Shown here piece by piece: positions 6,058 through 13,144 of a stretch of DNA of 14,261 nucleotides. Position 1 is the stretch's first letter. Each line of letters opens with the position of its first letter. The notes beneath the pieces are model-generated. The model was not told the DNA's origin and did not search any database. It saw only the letters and a list, made by a program, of their open reading frames with translations. The stretch is from JBDKTH01 sp964558295 (GTDB lineage: Bacteria; Planctomycetota; Planctomycetia; Pirellulales; Thermoguttaceae), in assembly GCA_964558295.1 (NCBI GenBank), contig CAZLDQ010000152.1:1-14261 (forward strand), in the 5' to 3' direction. The translations under genes and the position numbers were made by a program.

Positions 6058-7512
6058 ATGCTCCTGACCCTGATCAACACCAATCGTGTGCAGCCGCCGA
6101 TCGCTCCGGTCGGCTTGGACTATGTGGCTGGGGCGGCGCGGCAGGCAGGGGTAGAGGTCGACTTGATCGATTTCTGCCTGACCGCCGATCCCGCCGTTGC
6201 AATCGGCGACTATTTCACCGAGCGCCAACCGGATTTGGTGGGGCTGTCGTTTCGCAATATCGACGACTGCTTCTGGCCGGGAGCGGTCTGGTTCGTTCCG
6301 GAACTGGTTGCCGCCGTGCAACTCGTCCGCATGATGACCAAGGCCCCGATTGTGCTCGGCGGCGTGGGATTTTCGATTTTCGCCCGTTCGATTGTCGAAG
6401 CCACCAGCGCGGATTTCGGCATTCGTGGCGATGGGGAGCAAGCGATCGTCGCCCTGCTGCGCGAACTGAAGGGGGCGCGTCGCTTTGAACGGATCGATGG
6501 GCTGGTGTGGCGTGAGAAGGGCTCGATTCGCGTCAATCGGCCGGCGTGGCCCCGGGAGCTGGCCGTGCCGACACGCCGTGACCTGGTCGACAACGCCACC
6601 TACTTCCGCCGCGGTGGACAGATTGGCCTGGAGACCAAGCGGGGTTGCAACCGGCAATGTATCTACTGTGCCGATCCCTTGGCCAAAGGCACGAGGTTGC
6701 GAAGGCGGAACCCGGCCGAGGTGGCCGACGAAGTCGAAACGCTCCTCGCCCAGGGCGTCGACGTGCTCCACTTGGCCGACAGTGAGTTCAATGTGCCGGG
6801 CGAGCATGCCCGGGAAGTCTGTGAAGAACTGATCCGACGTCGGCTCGGGGACCGGGTGCGTTGGTACGCCTATTTGGCGGCGGTTCCGTTTGATGCGGAG
6901 TTGGCCGAGCTAATGCGTCGGGCGGGCTGTGTGGGCATCAATTTTACGAGCGATGCGGCCAGCGAGGCGATGCTGGCCACCTACCGGCAGCCGCATCGGC
7001 GCGAAGACTTGGCTACGGCCGTCCGGCTTTGCCGCGCCCAAGGGATGGCGGTGATGACCGATCTGCTGCTCGGCGGGCCGGGGGAGACTCCGGAAACGGC
7101 CGCTGAGTCGATCGCGTTCTTTAGGCAGATCGATCCCGATTGTGCCGGCGTGGCGCTGGGAATCCGGCTCTATCCGGATACGACCGCCACGACGATGGTG
7201 GCGGCCGAGGGACCGTTGGAGCGGAACCCAGGGATTCATCGCCCCTATGACGGCCCGATCAACCTGCTGCGCCCGACGTTCTACGTCGCCCCGTCGCTGG
7301 GGCCGCACCCCGCCCGCTTGGTTCGCGAACTGATCGCCGGCGATTCCCGCTTCTTCGAGCCGGCCGACGACGCCGCCGAGACCACAAATGGGGACGATCC
7401 GTGTGCCGGCTACAACTACAACCAGAATCAGCCGCTGGTCGACGCGATTGCCCAGGGGGCCCGCGGGGCGTATTGGGATATTCTTCGCCGAATGCGAAGC
7501 GCGGGACCGTGA
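6058..7512 (+). CDS. B12-binding-domain radical SAM protein, substrate unknown
   Basis: The 484-residue protein combines an N-terminal cobalamin-binding fold with a radical SAM domain, as in class B radical SAM methylases and relatives. Residues 1-150 have the P-x-G-L-x-Y-x-A-G start, alternating strands and helices, and IVLGGVGFSIF; the corrin-ligating DxHxxG motif is absent, as is common in this class. The [4Fe-4S] cluster motif is C197-x3-C201-x2-C204 (CNRQCIYC). LLLGGPGETPE near residue 340 fits the SAM-contacting strand region. The C-terminal part, about residues 400-484, has a DPCAGYNYNQNQPLVD segment that I do not recognise. The start ATG has no Shine-Dalgarno. It lies 154 bases after the PP2C gene and looks monocistronic. 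Cofactor domains are clear; whether it methylates, rearranges or cyclises, and on what, cannot be told. Confidence 0.88.
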   Translation: MLLTLINTNRVQPPIAPVGLDYVAGAARQAGVEVDLIDFCLTADPAVAIGDYFTERQPDLVGLSFRNIDDCFWPGAVWFVPELVAAVQLVRMMTKAPIVLGGVGFSIFARSIVEATSADFGIRGDGEQAIVALLRELKGARRFERIDGLVWREKGSIRVNRPAWPRELAVPTRRDLVDNATYFRRGGQIGLETKRGCNRQCIYCADPLAKGTRLRRRNPAEVADEVETLLAQGVDVLHLADSEFNVPGEHAREVCEELIRRRLGDRVRWYAYLAAVPFDAELAELMRRAGCVGINFTSDAASEAMLATYRQPHRREDLATAVRLCRAQGMAVMTDLLLGGPGETPETAAESIAFFRQIDPDCAGVALGIRLYPDTTATTMVAAEGPLERNPGIHRPYDGPINLLRPTFYVAPSLGPHPARLVRELIAGDSRFFEPADDAAETTNGDDPCAGYNYNQNQPLVDAIAQGARGAYWDILRRMRSAGP

Positions 7513-7671
7513 CGGAGTCCTGATCATAGCACTTGTGTTGGCCGCCCTGCTTCTCTGTTTTTGCCTTCCTGGCCGGTTGGCTTGGATCACTGCCGGAGGG
7601 AGTGAGAAGTCCACAGGCGAACCCCTTGCAAATAACGAGCTTAGCGGTCAGGATAAATGCTAGGGAAACAT

Positions 7672-7678
7672 AGGGGGA
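7672..7678 (+). promoter_or_regulatory. Ribosome binding site of the GYF_2 membrane protein
   Basis: AGGGGGA ends five bases before the ATG at 7684, one of the better Shine-Dalgarno sites here. It decides for this start over the in-frame ATG at 7657, which would add nine residues and lie upstream of the site. Confidence 0.6.
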
Positions 7679-7683
7679 ATCCC

Positions 7684-8763
7684 ATGAAGCCGGTCCAGTG
7701 GTACCATGCGCACGAGAAGCAGCGGTTTGGGCCCGTATCCACAGCCGAACTGAAGCAGTTGGCCCAGGCGGGCACCCTGCAGCCGGGAGATTTTGTATGG
7801 CGCGAAGGGTTGACCAATTGGGTGGCAGCCCGCGAAGTCAAAGGGCTGTTTGACGAGCAGGGGACCACGCCTTCAGAAACCGGGCATGTGACGCTGAGCC
7901 CGGCCAGCACGCCGCTGCTCACTCCGGCCAAGAACGACAACGTCCCGCTGGCTGCGATTGCGGTTGCTCCTGCGACGGTTGAGCGTCATCTGCTCGACCC
8001 GCTTCTGGAAGCTGTCCGGCGGCGGTTTACGCCCCAGTTTCTCTATTCCGCGTCCCGTCTGTTTGCCGCCGCCGGGCACTGCGCCCTGTACGGAATCATC
8101 CTGACCGTCGTCCTCTTCTTCACGGCGGTCGGGCTGCAAACCGAGGAGTTGCGGCGTGTGTTGATCGGGGCGGGCGCGGCATTGCTCCTAGCCGCATTGC
8201 AGTACACGGCCACGCGTTTCTTGCCACTATTCGAGCAGTTTCGCCGCCTGGGCGAATGCCGGCTCGGCTCCACGGCTCTGCCCGACGGGGTCGCCCTGCT
8301 GAGCATTGCGGTCGGCGTCACCGCGGTCATCAGCTTGACCTTGCTGGCTGTGGAATACCAGAACTACTGGATTGCCTTGGGCGGCTTGGGGATGTTCATC
8401 TTGGGCGAATACGCCGCCTTTGTCGCCCTCAATCCGGCATGGCTCGGCATCACCGTTGCGCCGGCGCCTCGGCCAAGCGAAGAGGCGATCGGTAGTTTTA
8501 CGTTTCTGCTGAAGACGGGACTCTGCTGCATCCCGGTGCTCTTCGGCGCCCTGATGGTGCTTGGCCTGCTCACCCTGCTGCACGCCTGCTACCTGGCCGT
8601 CACTGGGCCGGCCGAAATCGCCCAGGCCCGGGCCCTGATCGCGACCCTTCTGGCGATCTTGTCGGCGGCTGTGCCGCTAGCCGCCTATCTGGTCTTCGTA
8701 GCTGGATATCTGGCGGTCGATGCGTTGCGGGGGCTTGTGGCGAGGGGAAACGGTCGCCCGTAA
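7684..8763 (+). CDS. GYF_2 (DUF4339) domain multi-pass membrane protein
   Basis: The 359-residue product starts with a GYF_2/DUF4339 domain (about residues 5-58): WYHAHEKQRFGPVSTAEL, then a glycine-leucine turn and VWREGLTNWVAA, with the tryptophan pair typical of this fold. GYF-type domains generally bind proline-rich peptides; the bacterial version is usually fused to membrane segments and its partners are unknown. A linker of about 60 residues leads to five or six hydrophobic helices between about residues 120 and 350, with a cysteine pair (GLCCIP) in one of them. The product is probably an inner-membrane protein with the GYF_2 domain in the cytoplasm. It stands alone: 171 bases separate it from the radical SAM gene, and it converges on the KaiC-like gene with a 50-base gap. 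Confidence 0.82.
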   Translation: MKPVQWYHAHEKQRFGPVSTAELKQLAQAGTLQPGDFVWREGLTNWVAAREVKGLFDEQGTTPSETGHVTLSPASTPLLTPAKNDNVPLAAIAVAPATVERHLLDPLLEAVRRRFTPQFLYSASRLFAAAGHCALYGIILTVVLFFTAVGLQTEELRRVLIGAGAALLLAALQYTATRFLPLFEQFRRLGECRLGSTALPDGVALLSIAVGVTAVISLTLLAVEYQNYWIALGGLGMFILGEYAAFVALNPAWLGITVAPAPRPSEEAIGSFTFLLKTGLCCIPVLFGALMVLGLLTLLHACYLAVTGPAEIAQARALIATLLAILSAAVPLAAYLVFVAGYLAVDALRGLVARGNGRP

Positions 8764-8813
8764 AGGGTTTTGTCTGTCAACCCCCTGATGGATGGCTGAA
8801 AAACGTGTCCGCG

Positions 8814-9704
8814 CTATTCCAACTGGATGCCGGCTTCGGTGATCCGATAAGGGATGATCTCGTCGGCGCAGGCACTGCCGCGATGCTTGGCCACATAGAT
8901 GGCCCGGCGGAAGAAACTGCCTTCGCGAATCTTGCCCATGTAGATCACCGTATTGGCATTGGCCAACACTCCTCCTTCGTCCAGCGGTCGCTCGATCATG
9001 CCGTCGAGTGTCGTTTCATGGGAGGTGTAGAGGAGCAAGCAGCCGATGCTTGCCGGATCGTAGACATGGGTCGCGGCCGCCTCGGCGTGGGCTCGATACG
9101 ACTCGCGAAACAAATCCCGGGCAACCCACTCGGGGTCCTTGCGCAAGATTTGGTGATAGACGTACTCAAACAGTTCCAACTGGATCGAATCGCTTGAACG
9201 ATCCACCGGTTCGATGCCGTCGACCACTGCACGGCGCACGCCTTGAACAAAATTGCCGTACAGAAAGGCGATCGACGTGTTCAGCCGCCGAGCGACCTGG
9301 GCCTGCCATTCGTGCCAGCCGTCGAAATCCATATCCGCCCGGGTTACACGACGGCCGTTCTGGTCGAACACGTGCAGATATTCCCCGTGCCGCCGCTTGG
9401 GATCAAAGAAATCGTCCAAGGGGACGTGATCCTGAAGTCCGGCCGCCTCCATTTCCCAGCCGAACATACGCCGGGCGTATTCGCGATGGTTTTGGGAGTC
9501 GCCACGGGACGTCATATCAAAGACAATCCCTGCGCGTCCCTCCTGGGCAAGCCCTGCCCGGGCAAACTGCAATCCAAGCTGCGTCTTGCCGATTCCCGTC
9601 GAACCGACTACTACTGTCAACGTCCCCGGCAACAGCCCGCCGCCTAGAAGACTGTCGAGGCCATCGATGCCAGTAGAAAGACGAGACGGTGAAGGTTTAG
9701 TCAT
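8814..9704 (-). CDS. Single-domain KaiC/RadA-like RecA-superfamily ATPase
   Basis: The 296-residue protein begins with the KaiC/RadA signature LSTGIDGLDSLLGGGLLPG (9-27), followed by Walker A GSTGIGKT (34-41). A likely Walker B strand is RRAVVDGIEP with Asp162. The C-terminus, IYVAKHRGSACADEI then YRITEAGIQLE, matches the KaiC-family end. Where KaiC has its catalytic Glu-Glu pair after the second strand, this protein reads GIVFDMTSRGD, with Asp63 instead. A charged segment rich in aromatic residues (about 95-135) interrupts the core. KaiC-like single-domain proteins in non-cyanobacteria are mostly signalling or DNA-related ATPases; no kaiA, kaiB or kinase gene is nearby, so a clock role is not supported. 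I start at the ATG at 9704, which places the motif near the N-terminus; an ATG 30 bases further upstream is possible. Neither has a Shine-Dalgarno. Confidence 0.8.
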   Translation of the reverse strand: MTKPSPSRLSTGIDGLDSLLGGGLLPGTLTVVVGSTGIGKTQLGLQFARAGLAQEGRAGIVFDMTSRGDSQNHREYARRMFGWEMEAAGLQDHVPLDDFFDPKRRHGEYLHVFDQNGRRVTRADMDFDGWHEWQAQVARRLNTSIAFLYGNFVQGVRRAVVDGIEPVDRSSDSIQLELFEYVYHQILRKDPEWVARDLFRESYRAHAEAAATHVYDPASIGCLLLYTSHETTLDGMIERPLDEGGVLANANTVIYMGKIREGSFFRRAIYVAKHRGSACADEIIPYRITEAGIQLE

Positions 9705-9735
9705 GAGAAATGGGGGGAAATGATGAATGATCAAT

Positions 9736-9805
9736 GCTGAATGATGAATGAAGAAAAAGCAAGCAGCGTCACTTTACCGTCTTCTTTGATCATTCCTCAT
9801 TCAGC
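9736..9805. repeat. 16-bp inverted repeat (one mismatch) built on a TGAATGA motif
   Basis: GCTGAATGATGAATGA (9736-9751) and TCATTCCTCATTCAGC (9790-9805) can pair over 15 of 16 positions around a 38-base loop. The motif recurs at 9723-9730. The right arm ends one base from the stop codon of the minus-strand SDR gene. On the minus strand the loop contains a TTTTT run just before the second arm. This could end the SDR message or form a hairpin in the leader of the KaiC-like gene. Confidence 0.55.
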
Positions 9806-9806
9806 C

Positions 9807-10580
9807 TTAAAAGATTCTCGCCGTGGCTCCGCCGTCGACCACGAGCACCGTGCCCGTGACAAAACTGCCGGCGTTGCTGGCCAAGAGGAGGGCGGGGCCC
9901 ACGAGTTCATCGGGATCGGCCCAACGATTCATGGCCGTCCGGGCGGCCAGGGCTTTCTTGTGTTCGTCCGTGAGGATCGACATAGGCAGTTCCGTGGCAA
10001 ACGGCCCAGGGGCCAGGCAGTTGACCGTGATCCCATACGGGCCGAGGTCCAAGGCACTGGCCCGGCACATGCCGATCAGGGCCGCCTTCGTGGCCGAGTA
10101 GGTGTTGCGCCCCGGCGTGCTCCCAAGCCCCATGATCGAAGAAATGTGAATCACCCGGCCCCACCCACGCTGTTTCATGCCGGGAACCAACGCCCGGGTC
10201 AGGGCCATGACACTGGTGACATTCAATTCCAACAATTCATCCCAGTCTTGATCGCGAATCTCGTCGATCGCTTGCGGCCGATTGGTGCCGGCGTTATTGA
10301 CCAAGATGTCGACTTTGCCCAGTCGTTCAAGCGTCGTTTGGGCTAAGCGCTGGACGTCGCTACGATTGAACATGTCGGCCGCAAGGTACTCGATGCGTCG
10401 GCCGGTCGCTTGGCGAAGCTCGTCGGCCGTGGCCTTCAGTTCGTCGTCGTGGCGGCTGGCAATCATCACGTCCGCTCCCGCCTGGGCAAACCCACGGGCC
10501 ATGGCCTTGCCCAGCCCCCGGCTACCCCCGGTCACAAGAGCCACACGTCCGGAAAGATCGAAGAGGGTGTTTTGGTACAT
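9807..10580 (-). CDS. Short-chain dehydrogenase/reductase (SDR), classical type
   Basis: A 257-residue NAD(P)H-dependent oxidoreductase of the classical SDR family. The Rossmann motif TGGSRGLG is at 17-24, NNAG at 95-98, and the catalytic tetrad is Asn120, Ser148, Tyr161 and Lys165 (YSATK). The end, GSFVTGTVLVVDGGATARIF, is the usual C-terminal strand region. Arg43 after the second strand (ASRHDDEL) favours NADP(H). Overall it resembles 3-oxoacyl-ACP reductases and gluconate 5-dehydrogenases, which cannot be separated by eye, so I give no gene symbol. It lies downstream of the leuB-like gene on the same strand, 185 bases away with a strong hairpin between, and upstream of the KaiC-like gene. 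No Shine-Dalgarno is evident before the ATG at 10580. Confidence 0.9.
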   Translation of the reverse strand: MYQNTLFDLSGRVALVTGGSRGLGKAMARGFAQAGADVMIASRHDDELKATADELRQATGRRIEYLAADMFNRSDVQRLAQTTLERLGKVDILVNNAGTNRPQAIDEIRDQDWDELLELNVTSVMALTRALVPGMKQRGWGRVIHISSIMGLGSTPGRNTYSATKAALIGMCRASALDLGPYGITVNCLAPGPFATELPMSILTDEHKKALAARTAMNRWADPDELVGPALLLASNAGSFVTGTVLVVDGGATARIF

Positions 10581-10720
10581 AAAGGCAATTCCGATAGCTC
10601 GGTTTAGCCGACGTGCTTGGACGCCGCGCTCTTGCCCGCGCCATATTCCCCGCTCGCAGCCAAACGTGGCGGGCAGACACGCCGGCTAAAATGACGCGAA
10701 AGCCACCCAGAAAGTAACCT

Positions 10721-10745
10721 CCCTCTCCCGCGTGGCGGGAGAGGG
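10721..10745. terminator. Perfect 11-bp hairpin between leuB and the SDR gene
   Basis: CCCTCTCCCGC and GCGGGAGAGGG form a perfect 11-bp GC-rich stem with a 3-base loop, 20 bases after the leuB-like stop on the minus strand. The sequence that follows on that strand has only a short T-rich patch (GGTTACTTTCT). It could be a terminator, or a copy of a dispersed intergenic palindrome; similar CCCTCTCCC/GGGAGAGGG hairpins are, from memory, common between genes in bacterial genomes. Confidence 0.55.
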
Positions 10746-10765
10746 AACGCTTGACCCCCGTCGTA

Positions 10766-11836
10766 CTACAGCGCTTCAACGACCAAGTCGCCGACCTGGC
10801 TGGTGGTGTAGCCCATCTTGCCGGCCGCCTGGCTCTTCATTTTCGTGCCGGTGACGGTCTGGATCGCCTTCATCACCCGGGCGCTGGCCTTTTCGTAACC
10901 GGCCTGTTCCAGGAGCATCGCCACGGCGCTGATCGTGGCGATCGGGTTAATCTTCCCGGTGCCGGTGTACTTCGGCGCGCTGCCGCCCATCGGCTCGAAC
11001 ATGCTCGGATAAGAACCGTCGGGATTGATGTTGCCGCCGGCGGCAACGCCCATTCCGCCCTGGAGAATCCCAGCCAAATCGGTGATGATGTCGCCGAACA
11101 TGTTGGTCGTCACGATCACGTCGTAGTATTCCGGGTTCTTGACCATCCACATGCAGCAGGCGTCTACGTGGTTGTAGTCGGTCTTAATGTCCGGATACTC
11201 TTGGGCCACTTCCTGGAAAGTCCGCCACCAAAGGTCGTGCCCGAAGGTGAGCACATTGGTCTTGGCGACCAGTGTGAGCATCTTCTTCTTGTTGCGTTTG
11301 CGCGTGTAATCGAAGGCCCAACGGATGCAGCGTTCGCAACCCTTGCGCGTGTAGATAGCCGTCTGAGTGGCCACTTCATCGGGCGTTCCCTTCTTGAGGA
11401 AACCGCCCGTGCCGCAATACATGTCTTCGGTGTTCTCGCGGACCACGACATAGTCGATGTCGTCGGGGCCTTTGTCCTTCAGCGGCGTCTCGACGCCGGG
11501 GAACAGCTTCACTGGGCGCAGATTGATGTACTGGTCGAAGCGGAAGCGAAGTTCCAAGAGCAGCCCACGCTCAAGAATGCCCGGGGCCACCTGCGGATGG
11601 CCGATCGCTCCGAGGAGAATCGAGTCAAAGGTGACCAGTTCTTTGACGACACTCTCCGGAAGGATTTCGCCGGTACGAAGATAGCGATCGCCGCCGAGGT
11701 CGTAGTCTTGGGTTTCGTACTTGATGCCTTCGGAGGCTGCGACTGCCTTGAAGACTTTGAGACCTTCCGCGGCCACTTCCGGCCCGGTGCCATCGCCGCC
11801 GATCACGGCGAGCTTCAGTACCTTGTTGCTGCTCAC
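10766..11836 (-). CDS. leuB: 3-isopropylmalate dehydrogenase (LeuB-type)
   Basis: A 356-residue NAD-dependent decarboxylating dehydrogenase, most likely the third step of leucine biosynthesis (3-isopropylmalate to 2-oxoisocaproate). Family features include GGDGTGPEV near the N-terminus, GGDRYLRTGEILPES (48-62), and substrate-binding arginines in the LRFRFDQYINLRP region and Arg133. Further sites are Tyr140 in RENTEDMY, Lys192 in VAKTNVLT, and metal-ligand aspartates 225, 249 and 253 (FGDIITD). The sequence is closest, from memory, to actinobacterial-type LeuB. The RENTE motif also occurs in homoisocitrate, D-malate and tartrate dehydrogenases, so those substrates are not excluded. No leuA, leuC or leuD is adjacent. 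The start is a GTG at 11836 with no clear Shine-Dalgarno. A good promoter lies 220 bases upstream, giving a long leader. Confidence 0.85.
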   Translation of the reverse strand: MSSNKVLKLAVIGGDGTGPEVAAEGLKVFKAVAASEGIKYETQDYDLGGDRYLRTGEILPESVVKELVTFDSILLGAIGHPQVAPGILERGLLLELRFRFDQYINLRPVKLFPGVETPLKDKGPDDIDYVVVRENTEDMYCGTGGFLKKGTPDEVATQTAIYTRKGCERCIRWAFDYTRKRNKKKMLTLVAKTNVLTFGHDLWWRTFQEVAQEYPDIKTDYNHVDACCMWMVKNPEYYDVIVTTNMFGDIITDLAGILQGGMGVAAGGNINPDGSYPSMFEPMGGSAPKYTGTGKINPIATISAVAMLLEQAGYEKASARVMKAIQTVTGTKMKSQAAGKMGYTTSQVGDLVVEAL

Positions 11837-12056
11837 GGTTCGTTTCCGTTTCTAAAGGAGAAAAAAGCGGGGTGATTACGCGGGTGTTTCGTCGCCCCCT
11901 CGCGATTGGCCGGATCGTGCGCGTGCCGAGCATCTCTCCGTTCTCTGAGGGACAAATCCGGGCTGAGGTTCACGTTGCGATGCTACCCCGACCGGGCTCG
12001 GAGCGCCGAGAAGGGACAACCACGGCCTGATCCCATGAGGGCAAGGCAAACCGTCC

Positions 12057-12085
12057 ATTGTAACCGCCCTTATCGACGGTCACAA
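12057..12085 (-). promoter_or_regulatory. Sigma-70-type promoter of the leuB-like gene
   Basis: On the minus strand TTGTGA (12085-12080, four of six) is followed by exactly 17 bases and TACAAT (12062-12057, five of six). Transcription would start near 12050. It begins 22 bases past the thermonuclease stop codon and would give the leuB-like message an untranslated leader of about 214 bases. Confidence 0.55.
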
Positions 12086-12107
12086 GTTCCCGTGGTTCAG
12101 CCCCGCC

Positions 12108-12650
12108 TCAGAGGGACCAAATGCCACGCTTGGCCGCCTTGGCCTCCGCCTCCGCCGCACAGAAGCGTTTCTTCTTCCCCGCGTCGTAACGGTATTGAGT
12201 CTCCGCCCGGGCCAGCCCGGCCCGGAGAAGCTCTTCGTTCAGCATGCGATCGTCGACCCAGGCATAGGCAAGAAAGCGGCCATACTTGTCTTGTCGCTCC
12301 CGATCGAATTCCAACCGGACCGACCAACCACCCCGAGCAATGAAGCGGCGAGTGAACTCGCTGGCTTCGGGGCCAAACGGCTCGACCGGATGGTTGGGCT
12401 TGACCGTTTCCGGCGTGTCGACCCCGAGCAGTCGCACGCGGGCATGATTGGTCAGCAGAAGCGTGTCGCCGTCGACCACCCGCTGGACCGCATAGCTCCC
12501 TTCAGCGAGTGCCTCCGGAGCTTGCGTGTTCGGCTCGTGCCACCAACGGACGAGGGCGATGAGCACGAAGACAATCGCGAGCAATGTGCCTAACGGACCA
12601 CGAATCCGAGGCCGCCGCGGAAAACGAGAACGACTGCGACGTCGCATCAT
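12108..12650 (-). CDS. Thermonuclease-family (SNase-like) nuclease, membrane-anchored or secreted
   Basis: A 180-residue staphylococcal-nuclease-fold protein, expected to cleave DNA or RNA outside the cytoplasmic membrane with calcium. The N-terminus has about ten arginines in the first 17 residues, then one hydrophobic helix (about 19-36) that could be an uncleaved anchor or a signal sequence. The SNase domain follows: RVVDGDT with Asp60, VRLLGVDTPE with Arg73, Asp78 and Glu81, and DKYGR with Arg125. These align with the calcium-binding Asp21 and Asp40 and the catalytic Arg35, Glu43 and Arg87 of the S. aureus enzyme, so activity is likely. The C-terminus ends in AKRGIWSL, a common family ending. 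Two ATG codons lie in tandem at the start. It follows the CxxC protein gene by 28 bases on the same strand and is probably co-transcribed with it. Confidence 0.88.
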   Translation of the reverse strand: MMRRRSRSRFPRRPRIRGPLGTLLAIVFVLIALVRWWHEPNTQAPEALAEGSYAVQRVVDGDTLLLTNHARVRLLGVDTPETVKPNHPVEPFGPEASEFTRRFIARGGWSVRLEFDRERQDKYGRFLAYAWVDDRMLNEELLRAGLARAETQYRYDAGKKKRFCAAEAEAKAAKRGIWSL

Positions 12651-12678
12651 GACTTAGAGGCGGCCGGCGTGCCTACGT

Positions 12679-12990
12679 TCAGTTGTCGCTGAACCCAAGC
12701 AGTTTGGCGTTTTCACGTCCCAAGGGGTTCTTGAGAAACTTCCTGCGGCATTCGGGGCAGAGATCGAATCGCAGCTCTTGGTATACCTCTTCGCCGATAT
12801 GGTCGCCCTGGCTGCTTTCGAGCCGTTCGAGGATGTCCTGAATCTCTTCCAGGTAATCCCGATCGTCTTCGTTTTCGTCTTCGACGCCCACGGGATCAAA
12901 GGCTGCACTGATTTGAATCTTGACGACGTAACGAAGATCTTCCTGAGGATCGAGCTTACGTTTGCACAGATCGCACGAGTAATGAATCAT
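12679..12990 (-). CDS. Small acidic CxxC zinc-binding protein, uncharacterised
   Basis: A 103-residue protein with two cysteine pairs: CDLC at 6-9 and CPEC at 78-81. Between them are a possible short beta region (19-30) and a very acidic, probably helical segment (37-68). The four cysteines could bind one zinc ion in a ribbon or treble-clef fold closed across the acidic insert. Residues 82-98 are basic (RRKFLKNPLGRENAKLL). I do not know its function; small proteins of this layout are, from memory, frequent in planctomycetes. The ATG at 12990 is chosen because GGGGAG lies 7 bases upstream and the CxxC follows at once; an upstream in-frame ATG at 13035 would add 15 residues with no support. The thermonuclease gene follows after 28 bases. 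Confidence 0.75.
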   Translation of the reverse strand: MIHYSCDLCKRKLDPQEDLRYVVKIQISAAFDPVGVEDENEDDRDYLEEIQDILERLESSQGDHIGEEVYQELRFDLCPECRRKFLKNPLGRENAKLLGFSDN

Positions 12991-12997
12991 AGACCCA

Positions 12998-13003
12998 CTC
13001 CCC
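12998..13003 (-). promoter_or_regulatory. Ribosome binding site of the small CxxC protein
   Basis: GGGGAG on the minus strand lies 7 bases before the ATG at 12990. It is a clear Shine-Dalgarno and decides the start. Confidence 0.6.
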
Positions 13004-13144
13004 AACAGAAGCCAGCAATCGCCGACCATGAACATGCTGCAGATACCTCGAACAAGTTCATCCTAATAATAAAGACCAAATCCATGCAAGCCGTCCTGAT
13101 GATTTTTTGGCGTCTTCCCAATCGGCCCCTCGTTCCGGTCCGTC

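Noticed and set aside
5836..6807. Minus-strand open frame of 323 codons opposite the radical SAM gene
   Set aside because: It overlaps the B12-domain coding region antisense and has no protein-like motifs or ribosome site.
7535..7663. Possible small hydrophobic protein (GTG start, 42 codons) between the radical SAM and GYF_2 genes
   Set aside because: It has a leucine-rich stretch but no ribosome site or ATG, and most of the open frame upstream is just overlap with the radical SAM gene. Support is too weak to call.
8765..8783. Hairpin GGGTT/AACCC between the convergent GYF_2 and KaiC-like genes as a terminator
   Set aside because: The stem is only five base pairs with no adjacent T-tract of useful length, which is within chance expectation.
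8814..9704. Circadian clock operon
   Set aside because: Only one KaiC-like domain is present, with altered catalytic residues, and there is no kaiA, kaiB or sasA nearby.
10751..11875. Long plus-strand open frame (374 codons) opposite the leuB-like gene
   Set aside because: It is the antisense shadow of a gene with all LeuB-type catalytic residues, and its product has no recognisable features.
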